Positions 10,130-19,171 of a DNA stretch of 64,000 nucleotides are shown here, piece by piece. The translations under genes were made by a program, and so were the position numbers. The DNA comes from Posidoniimonas polymericola (GTDB lineage Bacteria; Planctomycetota; Planctomycetia; Pirellulales; Lacipirellulaceae), in contig NZ_SJPO01000009.1 of NCBI RefSeq assembly GCF_007859935.1, positions 124,001 to 188,000 of the forward strand, written 5' to 3'. Positions within the stretch are counted from its first letter, which is position 1, and each line of letters opens with the position of its first letter. The notes under the pieces were generated by a model. It saw only the letters and a program-made list of their open reading frames with translations. It was not told where the DNA came from and did not search any database.

Positions 10130-11266
10130 TCAGACAGCGGCGGCCCCGGGGAAGACCCATTCGCAGAACGCGTCGAGGTCGTGTTGGGCGTCGCGGCGGA
10201 GTTCAGCCGCGCGCTCCAGGGCTCGCTGCGAGGCGGATTGGTACTCGTCCGGGCGGGTGATCCAATTCTCGATCACGCCGCTGGCCTTGTCGACATAGTT
10301 TGCTTTCGGGCAGATGTTCCAGCTGTCGTTCGGGCCAATCAGGCCCGGGATGCACGACCAACCGATCGCGAGCACCGGCTTGGCCCGCTCGAACGCCTCG
10401 CTGATTACCACCGGCTGCGCGTCGAAACGCGACGGCAGCAGCAGCAGGTCAATGTCGCGGAAGAAGGCCTCCTTGTCGGCTCCGTACACCGGGCCGCGGT
10501 AGTCGAGGCGGTCGGGGTAGTCCCGCTGCGCCCCGGCGAGTCGCTCGCGCGCCTCGGCGTCCATCACCGGGCCGGCCAGGACCAGCTTCACCGAATCGTG
10601 TGACTCGAGGAGCTTGGAGAATACGCCGAACACGTGGTCGATGCCCTTGTCGTAGCTCAGGTTGGCGAGGTGGCCGACGCGGAACTCTCGCTGCCCACCG
10701 AACGGCTCTTCGGTCGATTCGGACGAGTCCTGCGTGGCGTCGTCGGCCCCGCCGGTCATCATTACCGTGCTAGGCAGCTGGAGGAAACCGGCGCGGCAGC
10801 CGTAGAGGCTCTTCAGGTGGGACTGCATATCGTCGCACAGCACGACGTGCACCCCGCTCGGGCCCATCACCCGGTCCAGCAGCTTGACCCGCCAATCCGG
10901 CTTCGTGATGTACGCGTAGATGTGGTGGTGGGCCGCGACCCGGCTGCCCCACAGGCGGGCGGCAGCGGCGGCGGCGATGTTGTACCACATCGCCCGGCGG
11001 GCGTTGACCGACATGTACAGCGCGCCCCCGCGCGACGCGCCCGACAGCAGCCGCAGCAGCGCGCCGAGGGTGCGGAAGAACTTCGCCACGCGGAAGCTGA
11101 GCGTGATTTTTGCTGATCCGTCGGACAGGTTGAGCTCGCCGACGGCGCCGATGGCCGCCAGCCGATCGGCGATCAGCCGCGTGCAAAGAGTCATCCCGGT
11201 TGTCGGCGGCGGCAGGACCGCGAAAACGGTCGCCTTGCGGGCGGACGGTGTTCTAGACGCTGCCAT
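10130..11266 (-). CDS. Glycosyltransferase family 4-like
   Basis: 378 residues with a GT-B layout. The donor half contains FRVGHLANLSYDKGIDHVF (about 193-212) and DAQPVVISEAFERAKPVLAIG (about 279-299); the latter includes the Glu-rich nucleotide-sugar binding loop. It lies 10 nt upstream of the sulfotransferase start, so translation is likely coupled. A run of 11-bp tandem repeats (11276-11321) sits directly before its start codon and provides several AAAGG-like words that could act as ribosome-binding sites. Its role is probably in building the repeat unit of the exopolysaccharide; donor and linkage are unknown. Confidence 0.82.
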   Translation of the reverse strand: MAASRTPSARKATVFAVLPPPTTGMTLCTRLIADRLAAIGAVGELNLSDGSAKITLSFRVAKFFRTLGALLRLLSGASRGGALYMSVNARRAMWYNIAAAAAARLWGSRVAAHHHIYAYITKPDWRVKLLDRVMGPSGVHVVLCDDMQSHLKSLYGCRAGFLQLPSTVMMTGGADDATQDSSESTEEPFGGQREFRVGHLANLSYDKGIDHVFGVFSKLLESHDSVKLVLAGPVMDAEARERLAGAQRDYPDRLDYRGPVYGADKEAFFRDIDLLLLPSRFDAQPVVISEAFERAKPVLAIGWSCIPGLIGPNDSWNICPKANYVDKASGVIENWITRPDEYQSASQRALERAAELRRDAQHDLDAFCEWVFPGAAAV

Positions 11267-11275
11267 CGCACAGAG

Positions 11276-11321
11276 CCTTCACTGGGCCTTTATTGGGCCT
11301 TTACTGGGGGTCTTCACTGGG
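11276..11321. repeat. 11-bp tandem repeat at a gene junction
   Basis: Three exact-length units (CCTTCACTGGG, CCTTTATTGGG, CCTTTACTGGG) and a fourth with a 2-bp insertion. On the minus strand they read as CCCAGTGAAGG, CCCAATAAAGG and similar. The fourth unit carries the stop codon of the polymerase-like gene, and the first abuts the start of the next glycosyltransferase. A related unit occurs at 55119-55170. Confidence 0.75.
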
Positions 11322-12690
11322 CGCTGGCGGCGCGCGAAGCATACGGGTACGCCTGGGCGGGGGCCTGCAGCGTGGTCCGAGTTCCCCAGAACGCCCTCGA
11401 GACGAATCCCAGCAGCAGCGCGAAAAAGACGCACTCGCCGACTTCGACCGTCATCACCGCGATGCTGCCGCGCGTCCAGTTCATCAGGTGCGGGAACGCG
11501 GCGGTCAGCGTTGCGATTAGGAACGGGTTGGTCGGGTCGGCCTTGAGCGGCTCGTCGATGAAACGGATGCCAATCGTGGCGAGCAGCGCGTAGATTACCA
11601 TTACCACGCCGCCGCCCTCGTAGTAGCTCTCACCGACGACTCCCAACCCCCAAGTGGTTTTGTAGGGGAGTCGCAACGTCCTGAGCAGCAGGTGGCCCGG
11701 GGGCTGGGGCTTGCTTGGCCACCACAACCGTGGGATCGGGTAGCCCACGACAAACTCGAGGCTGTTGAGGGGCTCGACGCTAATCCGATCGTTGTCGACC
11801 AGCTCCATTGTCAGCATCGAGTAGAAGCCGGCGTACTGCCCGAAGTAGTGCAGGCCGTCCTGAGCCGTGCTGTTCAGTGAGTCCAGCACGGACACAGACT
11901 TAACCTTCTCTACCAGGACCGCGACATTCCGCTCGACACCCTTCTTGTTGGAGAAGTGGCGGAAACTCGAGTACACCGAGGCGCCCACGAGCAGCGTGGC
12001 CAGCGCAACGGCGCAGAACCCGGTGGTGACCATCGGCCCCCGTTCACGCCACTTTGCCCAATACATTGCGGCCAGCGGCGCGAACAGAACCGACAGCAGC
12101 AGGCGGCGGCCGTTAAAGACCAGCATCGCGTACAGGCCAGCGAACAGGTACATGCCGATGAACAGCGCGAGCAGCGGCAGGAGGTGTTTCTTCCGGTACC
12201 AGGCCAGGAACGAGAACACGCTTCCAAACACAATTGCCTTGTGCGAGATGTTGTACAACAGGACGCCCAGCACGGGCACGTTTTGCACCACTAGTCCGAA
12301 CAGCGACGTCAGGATGCAAACAACCGTGAGCGACACCAGGACCACGTTGTTGATCGGCGGCCACTTTTGCAGGCGCCCTTTGGCGAACCACGCGGTGAGG
12401 GGCCGGCAAGCGTAGTAGAAGAAGTACAGAGACCCGTAGAACAGCAGCGAGTAGGCCACGAACCGCGTCTTCAGATCAGAATCGGGGTGGAACCATTTGA
12501 GCTCCGGCCAGTGGAAGTTGCCGTAGGCGACTTCCAGCGACCCAAACCCCGTCGAGAGGGCGCCCCCCAACAACAAGAAGTTCCAACCGGTCAACAGGTC
12601 ATTCCGGCCACGCGCGAAGGGCACGAAGATTGTGAGCCCTATCGCGAGGAGGAATAAGAAGCCAAACGAGGCCATAATATCGTCGAACAT
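11314..12690 (-). CDS. O-antigen/exopolysaccharide polymerase-like membrane protein
   Basis: 458 residues, almost entirely hydrophobic helices (about 10-12 segments), with one larger hydrophilic loop at about 255-365 that holds SMLTMELVDNDRISVEPLNS and VGYPIPRLWWPSKP. That topology, a multi-spanning protein with a long periplasmic loop, and its place inside a glycosyltransferase operon point to a Wzy/oligosaccharide repeat-unit polymerase. Sequence identity in this family is always low, so the call rests on topology and context. The stop codon lies in a short tandem repeat shared with the next gene's leader. Confidence 0.7.
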   Translation of the reverse strand: MFDDIMASFGFLFLLAIGLTIFVPFARGRNDLLTGWNFLLLGGALSTGFGSLEVAYGNFHWPELKWFHPDSDLKTRFVAYSLLFYGSLYFFYYACRPLTAWFAKGRLQKWPPINNVVLVSLTVVCILTSLFGLVVQNVPVLGVLLYNISHKAIVFGSVFSFLAWYRKKHLLPLLALFIGMYLFAGLYAMLVFNGRRLLLSVLFAPLAAMYWAKWRERGPMVTTGFCAVALATLLVGASVYSSFRHFSNKKGVERNVAVLVEKVKSVSVLDSLNSTAQDGLHYFGQYAGFYSMLTMELVDNDRISVEPLNSLEFVVGYPIPRLWWPSKPQPPGHLLLRTLRLPYKTTWGLGVVGESYYEGGGVVMVIYALLATIGIRFIDEPLKADPTNPFLIATLTAAFPHLMNWTRGSIAVMTVEVGECVFFALLLGFVSRAFWGTRTTLQAPAQAYPYASRAASAQ

Positions 12691-12739
12691 GCTCGTCTCT
12701 GGCCTGGTTGCTCTCTGGCTGGTGGTCTGGCCGCGGCGC

Positions 12740-13960
12740 CTAGGCTTCGCGTCCGCCGTTTACTCGCGTCTTTTTCTCTGGGTTACGCGCTTCGTAGGCC
12801 CGGCGGATCGCTTCCTCAAAACCGTCGACCATCCGATCGACCGTCGCGGTCCCCTCGACGCTCTCTCGAGCGTTGGCGGACATCTCTTCGAGCCGGGCGG
12901 GGTTCGCCAGCAAGCCGCCAAGGGTTTGGGACAACGACCCCGCGTCCCCGTGACGGTAGCACTCCCCATTGCGGCCAGGTTCGAGATACACAATCTCGGG
13001 ATTGTGACAGTCTCGCCGGTCGCTTGTCACCACGGGCGCCCCATACCACAGGGCGTGGAGGATGCTGAGCCCGATGTTCTCTGGGTAGCAGAACACGTCG
13101 GCACTCAGGAACCACGGAGCCAGCTCTTCCTCATTGTATAGCCCACGCTCGAAGATCGTGATGTCATCGATGCCCAACTCGGCAGCCCGTTCTTGTAGCG
13201 ACTGTCGCTGCGTGTCGCCGTTTCCGATTATGACGATCCGAATGTTCGGAATCTGCCGCCTGAGGTCGACCGCCGCCTCGAGCAGCAAGTCGACGCGGTT
13301 TGCCGGCAGCAGACGCGACACAAACAACACGGTCCGCTGTCCGTCCAGCCCCTTCGACCGGCGGAACTCGTCCAGCCGGCCGGGGGTCGAAAGCCATTGA
13401 TCTCGCGCGCGGTCGATGGCGGCGTGATCGATCGCGTTGGACGCCACGCTGATCCGCTGCGGGGACCAGCCTTCGTCGAGGTACCCCTGGGCGGTGGCCC
13501 GGTCGTAGAACAACAGGCAATCGGCCCGGCGGGCCAGGAAGTCGCGGGCCCGCTTCCAGAAAGGGCGGTCCGACTTCGAGAGACCGTGGCCCCACAAGAC
13601 TACCCCCACGCCAGCCAGCTTCGCACGAAAGATGCTCGGCAGCAGCAGCACGTAGCGCGGGGTCCAGGTGAGCATGAGCACGTCGCAGTCCTGCCGGCTG
13701 GCGGACCAAAACTGCGCTGGGTACACCAACGCCTTAGAGCCGAGCAGGCGGGTGGTCTTCAGCCCGGCCGGCTCGGCCCGGAACCCGTCGGCCTCGACGT
13801 TGTCCAACCCAGGCGTCACCCCGTAGACAACCTTCAGCTCGATGCCGGGGCGGGCGGCCAATTCCCTGAACACCGGGATACGGTACTTGGCCAGCGCCGG
13901 CTGGACAATCGTGACCCGGATAGTAGGGGCGGAGCCGCTGACATCGGTGATTTGCGACAC
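12740..13960 (-). CDS. Glycosyltransferase family 4-like
   Basis: 406 residues of GT-B type. The N-terminal domain opens with TIRVTIVQPALAKYRIPVFR, typical of GT4 acceptor domains. The donor domain holds TVLFVSRLLPANRVDLLLEA (about 220-240) and CYPENIGLSILHALWYGAPV (about 312-331), the nucleotide-sugar loop. It is the second gene of the operon, 33 nt after the WbaP-like gene, so it may add the second sugar of the repeat unit. It is followed by the polymerase-like gene. Specificity is not readable from sequence. Confidence 0.85.
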   Translation of the reverse strand: MSQITDVSGSAPTIRVTIVQPALAKYRIPVFRELAARPGIELKVVYGVTPGLDNVEADGFRAEPAGLKTTRLLGSKALVYPAQFWSASRQDCDVLMLTWTPRYVLLLPSIFRAKLAGVGVVLWGHGLSKSDRPFWKRARDFLARRADCLLFYDRATAQGYLDEGWSPQRISVASNAIDHAAIDRARDQWLSTPGRLDEFRRSKGLDGQRTVLFVSRLLPANRVDLLLEAAVDLRRQIPNIRIVIIGNGDTQRQSLQERAAELGIDDITIFERGLYNEEELAPWFLSADVFCYPENIGLSILHALWYGAPVVTSDRRDCHNPEIVYLEPGRNGECYRHGDAGSLSQTLGGLLANPARLEEMSANARESVEGTATVDRMVDGFEEAIRRAYEARNPEKKTRVNGGREA

Positions 13961-13993
13961 GCGAAAGCGTCCCCTAGCCCTAGCAGGCTCGTC

Positions 13994-15532
13994 TTAGTAG
14001 GCGCCTTCGGCGAACAGCACGGTCCGGACGGTCCGAATCATCAGGTAGAGATCGAGCCACGGTGACCAATTCCGCACGTAGTACTCGTCGAGCTGCACCC
14101 GCTCGTCGTAGGTAGTGTTGTTGCGGCCCGACACCTGCCACAGCCCGGTAATGCCCGGTTTAACGGATGTGTACAGCCCCCAGCAATCGCCGTACTTCTC
14201 GACCTCTTTGGTCACAATGGGCCGTGGACCAACCAGGCTCATCTCCCCGCATAACACGTTCCAGAGTTGCGGCAGCTCGTCGAGGCTCAGCTTGCGGAAC
14301 ACCCGGCCCACGGTCGTGATGCGGGGGTCCCACTTGAGCTTGTGGTCCTTCTCCCACTCGGCCCGGAGTTCGGGGTGGGCCTGCAGGTGCTTCTCCAGCG
14401 TCTTGTCGGCGTCGACGACCATTGTCCGGAACTTCCACGCCTTGAAGCCCCGGCCGTCGAGCCCCAAACGCGTGTGCCCGAAGAAGATCGGCCCCCGTGA
14501 AGTCAGCTTGACGGCCAGGGCGATCGCCAACAGCACTGGAAAGAGAGCAAGCAGCGCTGAAACCGACACCGTGAGGTCCATCAACCGCTTCATCGCCCGC
14601 TTTCCGGGCAGCATCAGGTTCTGCTGGATATGGATGCCGTCGAGGCCGTCGACCGGGCGGCGCCCGCCCCAGTGATCGGGGAGACCGGTCAACTCGGAAA
14701 TCAGCTGCACATGCGGCAGGATCTCCAGGCAGTTGCTCACCTCGTCGGTGATATCGGAATGGGCCTCCTCGCTGGGGATCACCAAGGCCCAGTAGGCTTT
14801 GTTCTCAACCGCCGCAGAGCGTACGCTCGACCAGTCGCCAATGAACCACGACTCGCTGCCATCTAGCTCCAGGGTGGAAGGGTCTGCGATCACCCCAACC
14901 GGCCGCAGGCCAACATGGGGGCTCCCTCGGAGCCACTCGAAGACCTCGATAGCCCTTGTGTCGTCGCCGCAGACCAACGTGGGAAACCCCCACCATTGGC
15001 ACCTCCCGAGCACCCGCCGGGCCACACTGCGGCCCATCACCAGTGTCGTCGCGCACATCAGGAAAGAGAGCGCCAGAAACCCTTTCTGCACCGTGAACAC
15101 TTCGCTCACAATGAGTATCGCAACCGTCCACACGGCGAACATTGAGGTCGCGGCTACGATGAGTCGGCGGAACTCCTCAACAGGGCTGAGCTGGATGCCT
15201 GGGTACAGGCCAAGCTCCGCACCAATCAGCACGAACCCCATTGCGATGGGGGGGAAGATCACCGAGATGTTCATGCCGGCGGCGCCCCCCAGCACGGTAA
15301 TCAAGAACTGCCTGCTCACCGCAATTGCCACCACCAACGCCAGCAAATCGATCACGACCAGCGGCAGGCTTGTGCGGATGGACTGCGCAAGATACTCCCA
15401 GCCAACTTTGCGGGCGCTGGTGCTGTTTGATGGCGGTGTTGACAAATTGACGCCGGAGCGGATCGGACCGGTGTGGATCGGCGACGGGAGCGCGGAACGC
15501 GTCGCGGTCACGGGGACGCTGATTCTAGCCAT
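13994..15532 (-). CDS. Polyprenyl-phosphate sugar phosphotransferase (WbaP-like)
   Basis: 512 residues. About five N-terminal membrane segments (about 55-165) are followed by a cytoplasmic Rossmann-like region (about 180-300) and a C-terminal bacterial sugar transferase domain (about 315-512). Its signatures are KRLMDLTVSVSALL, FKAWKFRTM, DPRITTVGRVFRKLSLDELP and LVGPRPI, then PGITGLWQVSGR. It starts a repeat unit by moving a hexose-1-phosphate onto undecaprenyl phosphate at the inner membrane. It is the first gene of a six-gene leftward operon. No clear ribosome-binding site precedes the ATG at 15532, so the start is less sure than the function. Galactose versus glucose cannot be told. Confidence 0.9.
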   Translation of the reverse strand: MARISVPVTATRSALPSPIHTGPIRSGVNLSTPPSNSTSARKVGWEYLAQSIRTSLPLVVIDLLALVVAIAVSRQFLITVLGGAAGMNISVIFPPIAMGFVLIGAELGLYPGIQLSPVEEFRRLIVAATSMFAVWTVAILIVSEVFTVQKGFLALSFLMCATTLVMGRSVARRVLGRCQWWGFPTLVCGDDTRAIEVFEWLRGSPHVGLRPVGVIADPSTLELDGSESWFIGDWSSVRSAAVENKAYWALVIPSEEAHSDITDEVSNCLEILPHVQLISELTGLPDHWGGRRPVDGLDGIHIQQNLMLPGKRAMKRLMDLTVSVSALLALFPVLLAIALAVKLTSRGPIFFGHTRLGLDGRGFKAWKFRTMVVDADKTLEKHLQAHPELRAEWEKDHKLKWDPRITTVGRVFRKLSLDELPQLWNVLCGEMSLVGPRPIVTKEVEKYGDCWGLYTSVKPGITGLWQVSGRNNTTYDERVQLDEYYVRNWSPWLDLYLMIRTVRTVLFAEGAY

Positions 15533-16448
15533 GGCAATCGCGGTGTCGAGTCAAGTGGGTAGAAGCAACGTCAGTGTAGCAGCGTGCCGCTCAGCGGGCT
15601 TGGGAGCACGATCCTCTGAAGCAACGGCAACAGTTAGCCGCTCGCACTAGGATAACACAGCGGCCTACCCCCAACATTCGGAGGCGTTCGGTCACGGGAG
15701 CAGACGGCACGCGCGGCCTTCGTTCCGAGCGGCTGTGGGTCTCCCACCGCCTGTCTAATCGTAGCAGAAAAGGTCGCCCTGCAGGGACTATTGGCAGTAT
15801 ACTTATGCCTCTTTAGAGGGTCAACGAACAGGCTTGCGGCCTCACTCACTCTGCGCTCATTCGCAAACCAGCAAGAAGCGTTGTTCCCTTTCTGCCGATT
15901 ACGCGGAAACGAATCTCGGGCGCGCTGGGTTTCCCTCTTGCATACGACGCCCACTCAAGACGGTTCGATTGTTTATGCAAAAAGAAGCGGGGCGTCAGCT
16001 AGCGGACCGAGTCGCACCAAACGGGAAGCGTCAGCCACCCTGTTAGGCATTCATTGGGATCCTCGCAGCCGGGAAGCGACAGCAGCGTCGCTAGCATCGC
16101 CCGCGTCCGACGATCATCTACCGCAGCCAAGTCCGCCGACGGGCGACCCTGGCCTGAGGAAGGAACCTGAGGCATCGAGTTCTACAGCAGGCCGGAGCAG
16201 GCCCAGGAGCCAGCTCTTGGTAGGGATAATTTCTCAACTCGAGTACCGGGGCCGTTTGTCCGGGTTCTGAGCCTTCCGAGCTCGCAGAATCAACCGCAAA
16301 TGCAGATTACTTGCCCAGATTGCCAGTGGGCCGATAATAATAAGTACCGGAACAGCGACTCTGCCGAACGGCGCCCTTGCTGCACTTACCCCGCAGCTAG
16401 GCCGCGGGTGGGGAGTCTGGCCTATCTATTCTCACTGAGCTCGCCCCT
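15533..16448. other. Gene-free leader/regulatory region between the EPS operon and a PEP-CTERM gene
   Basis: About 0.9 kb without a convincing gene. It is less GC-rich than its flanks. The left half is the long leader of the exopolysaccharide operon, with a strong minus-strand promoter at 15796-15824. The right half may hold the promoter of the subtilase-like gene: a weak TTGCCC-18-TAATAA on the plus strand at 16311-16340. The longest frames here lack codon bias and similarity. Confidence 0.55.
15796..15824 (-). promoter_or_regulatory. Sigma70-type promoter of the exopolysaccharide operon
   Basis: On the minus strand: -35 TTGACC (15824-15819), a 17-bp spacer and -10 TATACT (15801-15796). Transcription would begin near 15789, giving an untranslated leader of about 255 nt before the WbaP-like gene. 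The same -10 hexamer is seen at 35316. Confidence 0.7.
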
Positions 16449-18161
16449 TTGCATCTGACCCCCGCAACCTCTGACTTCGCACGTCAAGCAACTCGATTGG
16501 CCTTCGTAGCTCTGTTCGCGGCCTCCCTGCTCTCAGGCTCGGCCTGCCATGGCTTCAAAGACGAAATCGGGTACCTGACGTTGCTTGCCGAGTACGAAGG
16601 CACACTGCCTGATGGGTCGGGTGTGCCGGTCTCGATGGTGGAGGCCGACGCCGACAACAACGCCGCCAATTCTGCTCACCTGTACCTCCCCGACTCGGCG
16701 AACTCTTTCCTATCGGGACAGACCATCACCAACGGCAGCAGCGTCACTTCCCCCGAGATCTCGGACCACGCGACCAATCAGGCGCGGAACTTCTTTGGTT
16801 CAAGCCGGAGCGTCGCGTTTGGGGTCACACAGGTGACGGTCTACGAGGCCAACGACTACCTCGATTCAATCCTCAACCGAGGCAACACAAATCCAACCAC
16901 GGGCCCGCCCGACGCGCCGACTTACAAGGTGCAGAACCATAGCTGGGTGGGCTCGTACGAATCGTCTTCCAACAACATCGACTTGTTGAACCGATTCGAC
17001 TACCTCGTCGACACCTACGACGTCATCGCCCCCGTTGGGCTCAACAACCTCCGCAGCCCGCCCGACTACGTCGAACTATTCGGCCAGAGCTACAACGGCA
17101 TCGCCGTGGGCCGCTCCGACGGCAGCCACACCGGCGGCCTCACTCCGCTCAGCAGCGGCAACTATTCATCCGGCCGGGTCAAGCCCGACATTGTCTCGTC
17201 ACCAACCTCGACCAGCGCGGCCACGGCCTCGGTCAGCTCGGTCGCCGCGATGCTCTACCAGTCGGCGACCGACACGGCCAACTTCGCCAACGCCGACTCT
17301 GACGCCGCCCGCAGTGAGCCCATGAAGGCGATCCTGATGGCGGGCGCCACCAAGGACGAGTTCCCCGGCTGGGAGAACTCCTCGCCGACTCAGCCGCTCG
17401 ACCTCGTTTACGGGGCAGGCGAGCTGAACGTCCGCAACAGCTTCTACATCCAGCAGGGCGGGCAGTTTGACGGCGCGGCCACAGCTGGCGGGACCCAGGC
17501 CGCCGACTACGGCTGGGACTACGGCGATATCGCTCAAGGAGACAGCCTGTTCTACGACCTCAGCGTCCCCGACTACCACTCCAATGGCGAGCTGTCGGTT
17601 GTGCTTGCGTGGAATATCGAGGTCACCGACGGGTCGGCCCTCGTATCCCGCTGGGTGCCCAAGGCCGAGCCGCTCGCCAACCTCGACCTCAAGGTTTGGG
17701 ACTCGACCGGCGCCCCGCTCGACTTCGAGCTCGCCACCAGCGTCAGCACGGTCGACAACGTCGAGCACGTCTACCTGACCGGCCTAGCGGCGGGCGACTA
17801 CACCATCGAGGTCCTCGGGGCCTCGGGGGGCCGTGACTTCGGCCTTGCCTGGCGGCTCGACTACGACACCCCTTACCGCATCACCGGCGACTACAACCTG
17901 GACGGCATTGTCGACGCCGGCGACTACACGATGTGGCGGGACACCCTCAACTCCACAACCAACCTCGCCGCCGACGGCGACCTCAACGGGGTGGTTGATG
18001 AGGGCGATTACGCCATCTGGCTGGCCGCGTTCGGATCCATTCCGACCCCGCCGATTGTCTCGCTGCCGGCCGCCGCGGCCGCGGTCGGGGCCCCGGAGCC
18101 GTCGTCGCTGGCCCTGCTGGCGGGCCTGACCGCGCTGGCTTGCCGACGCCGGCGCCGCTAG
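16449..18161 (+). CDS. Subtilase-like secreted protein with dockerin-like repeat and PEP-CTERM tail
   Basis: About 570 residues from a TTG start at 16449, the only in-frame initiation codon ahead of the signal peptide (LAFVALFAASLLSGSACHG); an in-frame TAG at 16398 bars a longer form. The middle resembles an S8 subtilase: DHATNQARNFFG (His region), VQNHSWVG (oxyanion Asn) and KPDIVSSPTSTSAATASVSS with the expected catalytic Ser. The usual DTG around the catalytic Asp is not visible; the matching place reads VPVSMVEADADNN. Dockerin-like Asp-rich repeats follow (GDYNLDGIVDAGDYTMW and DGDLNGVVDEGDYAIW). The end is a PEP-CTERM signal: PEPSS, a hydrophobic helix and RRRRR. It is probably exported and processed by the exosortase. 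Confidence 0.75.
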   Translation: MHLTPATSDFARQATRLAFVALFAASLLSGSACHGFKDEIGYLTLLAEYEGTLPDGSGVPVSMVEADADNNAANSAHLYLPDSANSFLSGQTITNGSSVTSPEISDHATNQARNFFGSSRSVAFGVTQVTVYEANDYLDSILNRGNTNPTTGPPDAPTYKVQNHSWVGSYESSSNNIDLLNRFDYLVDTYDVIAPVGLNNLRSPPDYVELFGQSYNGIAVGRSDGSHTGGLTPLSSGNYSSGRVKPDIVSSPTSTSAATASVSSVAAMLYQSATDTANFANADSDAARSEPMKAILMAGATKDEFPGWENSSPTQPLDLVYGAGELNVRNSFYIQQGGQFDGAATAGGTQAADYGWDYGDIAQGDSLFYDLSVPDYHSNGELSVVLAWNIEVTDGSALVSRWVPKAEPLANLDLKVWDSTGAPLDFELATSVSTVDNVEHVYLTGLAAGDYTIEVLGASGGRDFGLAWRLDYDTPYRITGDYNLDGIVDAGDYTMWRDTLNSTTNLAADGDLNGVVDEGDYAIWLAAFGSIPTPPIVSLPAAAAAVGAPEPSSLALLAGLTALACRRRRR

Positions 18162-18264
18162 CGGCCGGCCCACCTTCGCGGCGCGGCCCAATCCGCCTTG
18201 ACGCACCGGCCTTGTCTGAAGACGATCCCCGGCGGTACCCGCACACCGACCGCAAGGAATAGTC

Positions 18265-19152
18265 ATGGATGGCGCCCCCGCCCGGCCCCGGCCGCACCTC
18301 ACTATCGGCATCGCGCTGGCGTTGCTGACCGCCGCCAGCGTGGCCCCCGCCGCCGAGACTCCGTCGGTCACGTTCGGCCGCCGACCGACCCCCAGCGGCG
18401 AGCAGCTCGATCAGACCACCGAGGTCGGGCTGACGCTGAAGACTCAGATCCGCAAGCAGCGGGAGGTCCTCGAGAAGCAGCAGAGCGAGGTGGTCCGGAC
18501 CCGCCGCCGCGTGCTCGAACCGGTGCTGGTCGAGGACGGCGTCACGACCGCCGCGTACGTGCGGTACCTGCAGAGCAGCGCCCGCCACAACGACTCCCCA
18601 CCGCAGACGGACCCGATCGCCGGGAAGTCGTACTACTGCCGCCGCATCGGCGACGCCATCCAGGTCCTCACCCGCGACGGCGCCGAGCCGCCGGTCGAAG
18701 AGAAGAAGCTGGTCGCCGAGAACATGGAGCCCCTCGGCAAGCCGAACCCGCTGGCCGACTACCTGGCCGGCAAGACGGTCTCTGTTGGCGACAAGCTGGC
18801 CCTGCCGGTGGACGTCGCCCAGCGGCTGCTCGGGCTGGGCGGAACGCTTGGCGAGGTCACGAAATTTGAACTCACCCTCACCACGCTAGCCGAACAAGAC
18901 GGCCAGCCCTGCGCTGTGTTCCAGGCCGACATCGAGGCCCAGCGGACCGACGGGTCGCAGATGAGGCTGCTGATCGGCGGTCCCATGACCATCGAGGCGG
19001 CCACCTGCCGCGCGGTGTCGTCGGAGTTATCGGGCCCGATCGGCATGAGCCACTCGCTGAACGACCCACGGGGACGGCTGCAGCTCGACTCGACGGGCCG
19101 CGTGAAGGTCCGGGTGAGCAGCCGACCGGCGTCGGAGGGGGCGGCCCGCTAG
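18265..19152 (+). CDS. Secreted protein of unknown function
   Basis: 295 residues with a signal peptide (about 11-32, ALALLTAASVAPAAETP). A charged helical stretch (about 55-80) could be a short coiled coil. The rest looks like a mixed alpha/beta domain with a conserved-looking VSVGDKLALPVDVAQRLLG (about 172-190). It lies 103 nt after the subtilase-like gene in the same direction and is convergent with scpA. I do not recognise a family. Planctomycetes encode many such exported proteins, and the codon use here is typical of a real gene. Confidence 0.7.
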   Translation: MDGAPARPRPHLTIGIALALLTAASVAPAAETPSVTFGRRPTPSGEQLDQTTEVGLTLKTQIRKQREVLEKQQSEVVRTRRRVLEPVLVEDGVTTAAYVRYLQSSARHNDSPPQTDPIAGKSYYCRRIGDAIQVLTRDGAEPPVEEKKLVAENMEPLGKPNPLADYLAGKTVSVGDKLALPVDVAQRLLGLGGTLGEVTKFELTLTTLAEQDGQPCAVFQADIEAQRTDGSQMRLLIGGPMTIEAATCRAVSSELSGPIGMSHSLNDPRGRLQLDSTGRVKVRVSSRPASEGAAR

Positions 19153-19171
19153 CGGCCCCGCCGGCTTCGCG

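Noticed and set aside
15791-16270. 159-codon frame upstream of the subtilase-like gene
   Set aside because: No codon bias, no signal peptide, no similarity, and it overlaps the promoter region of the exopolysaccharide operon.
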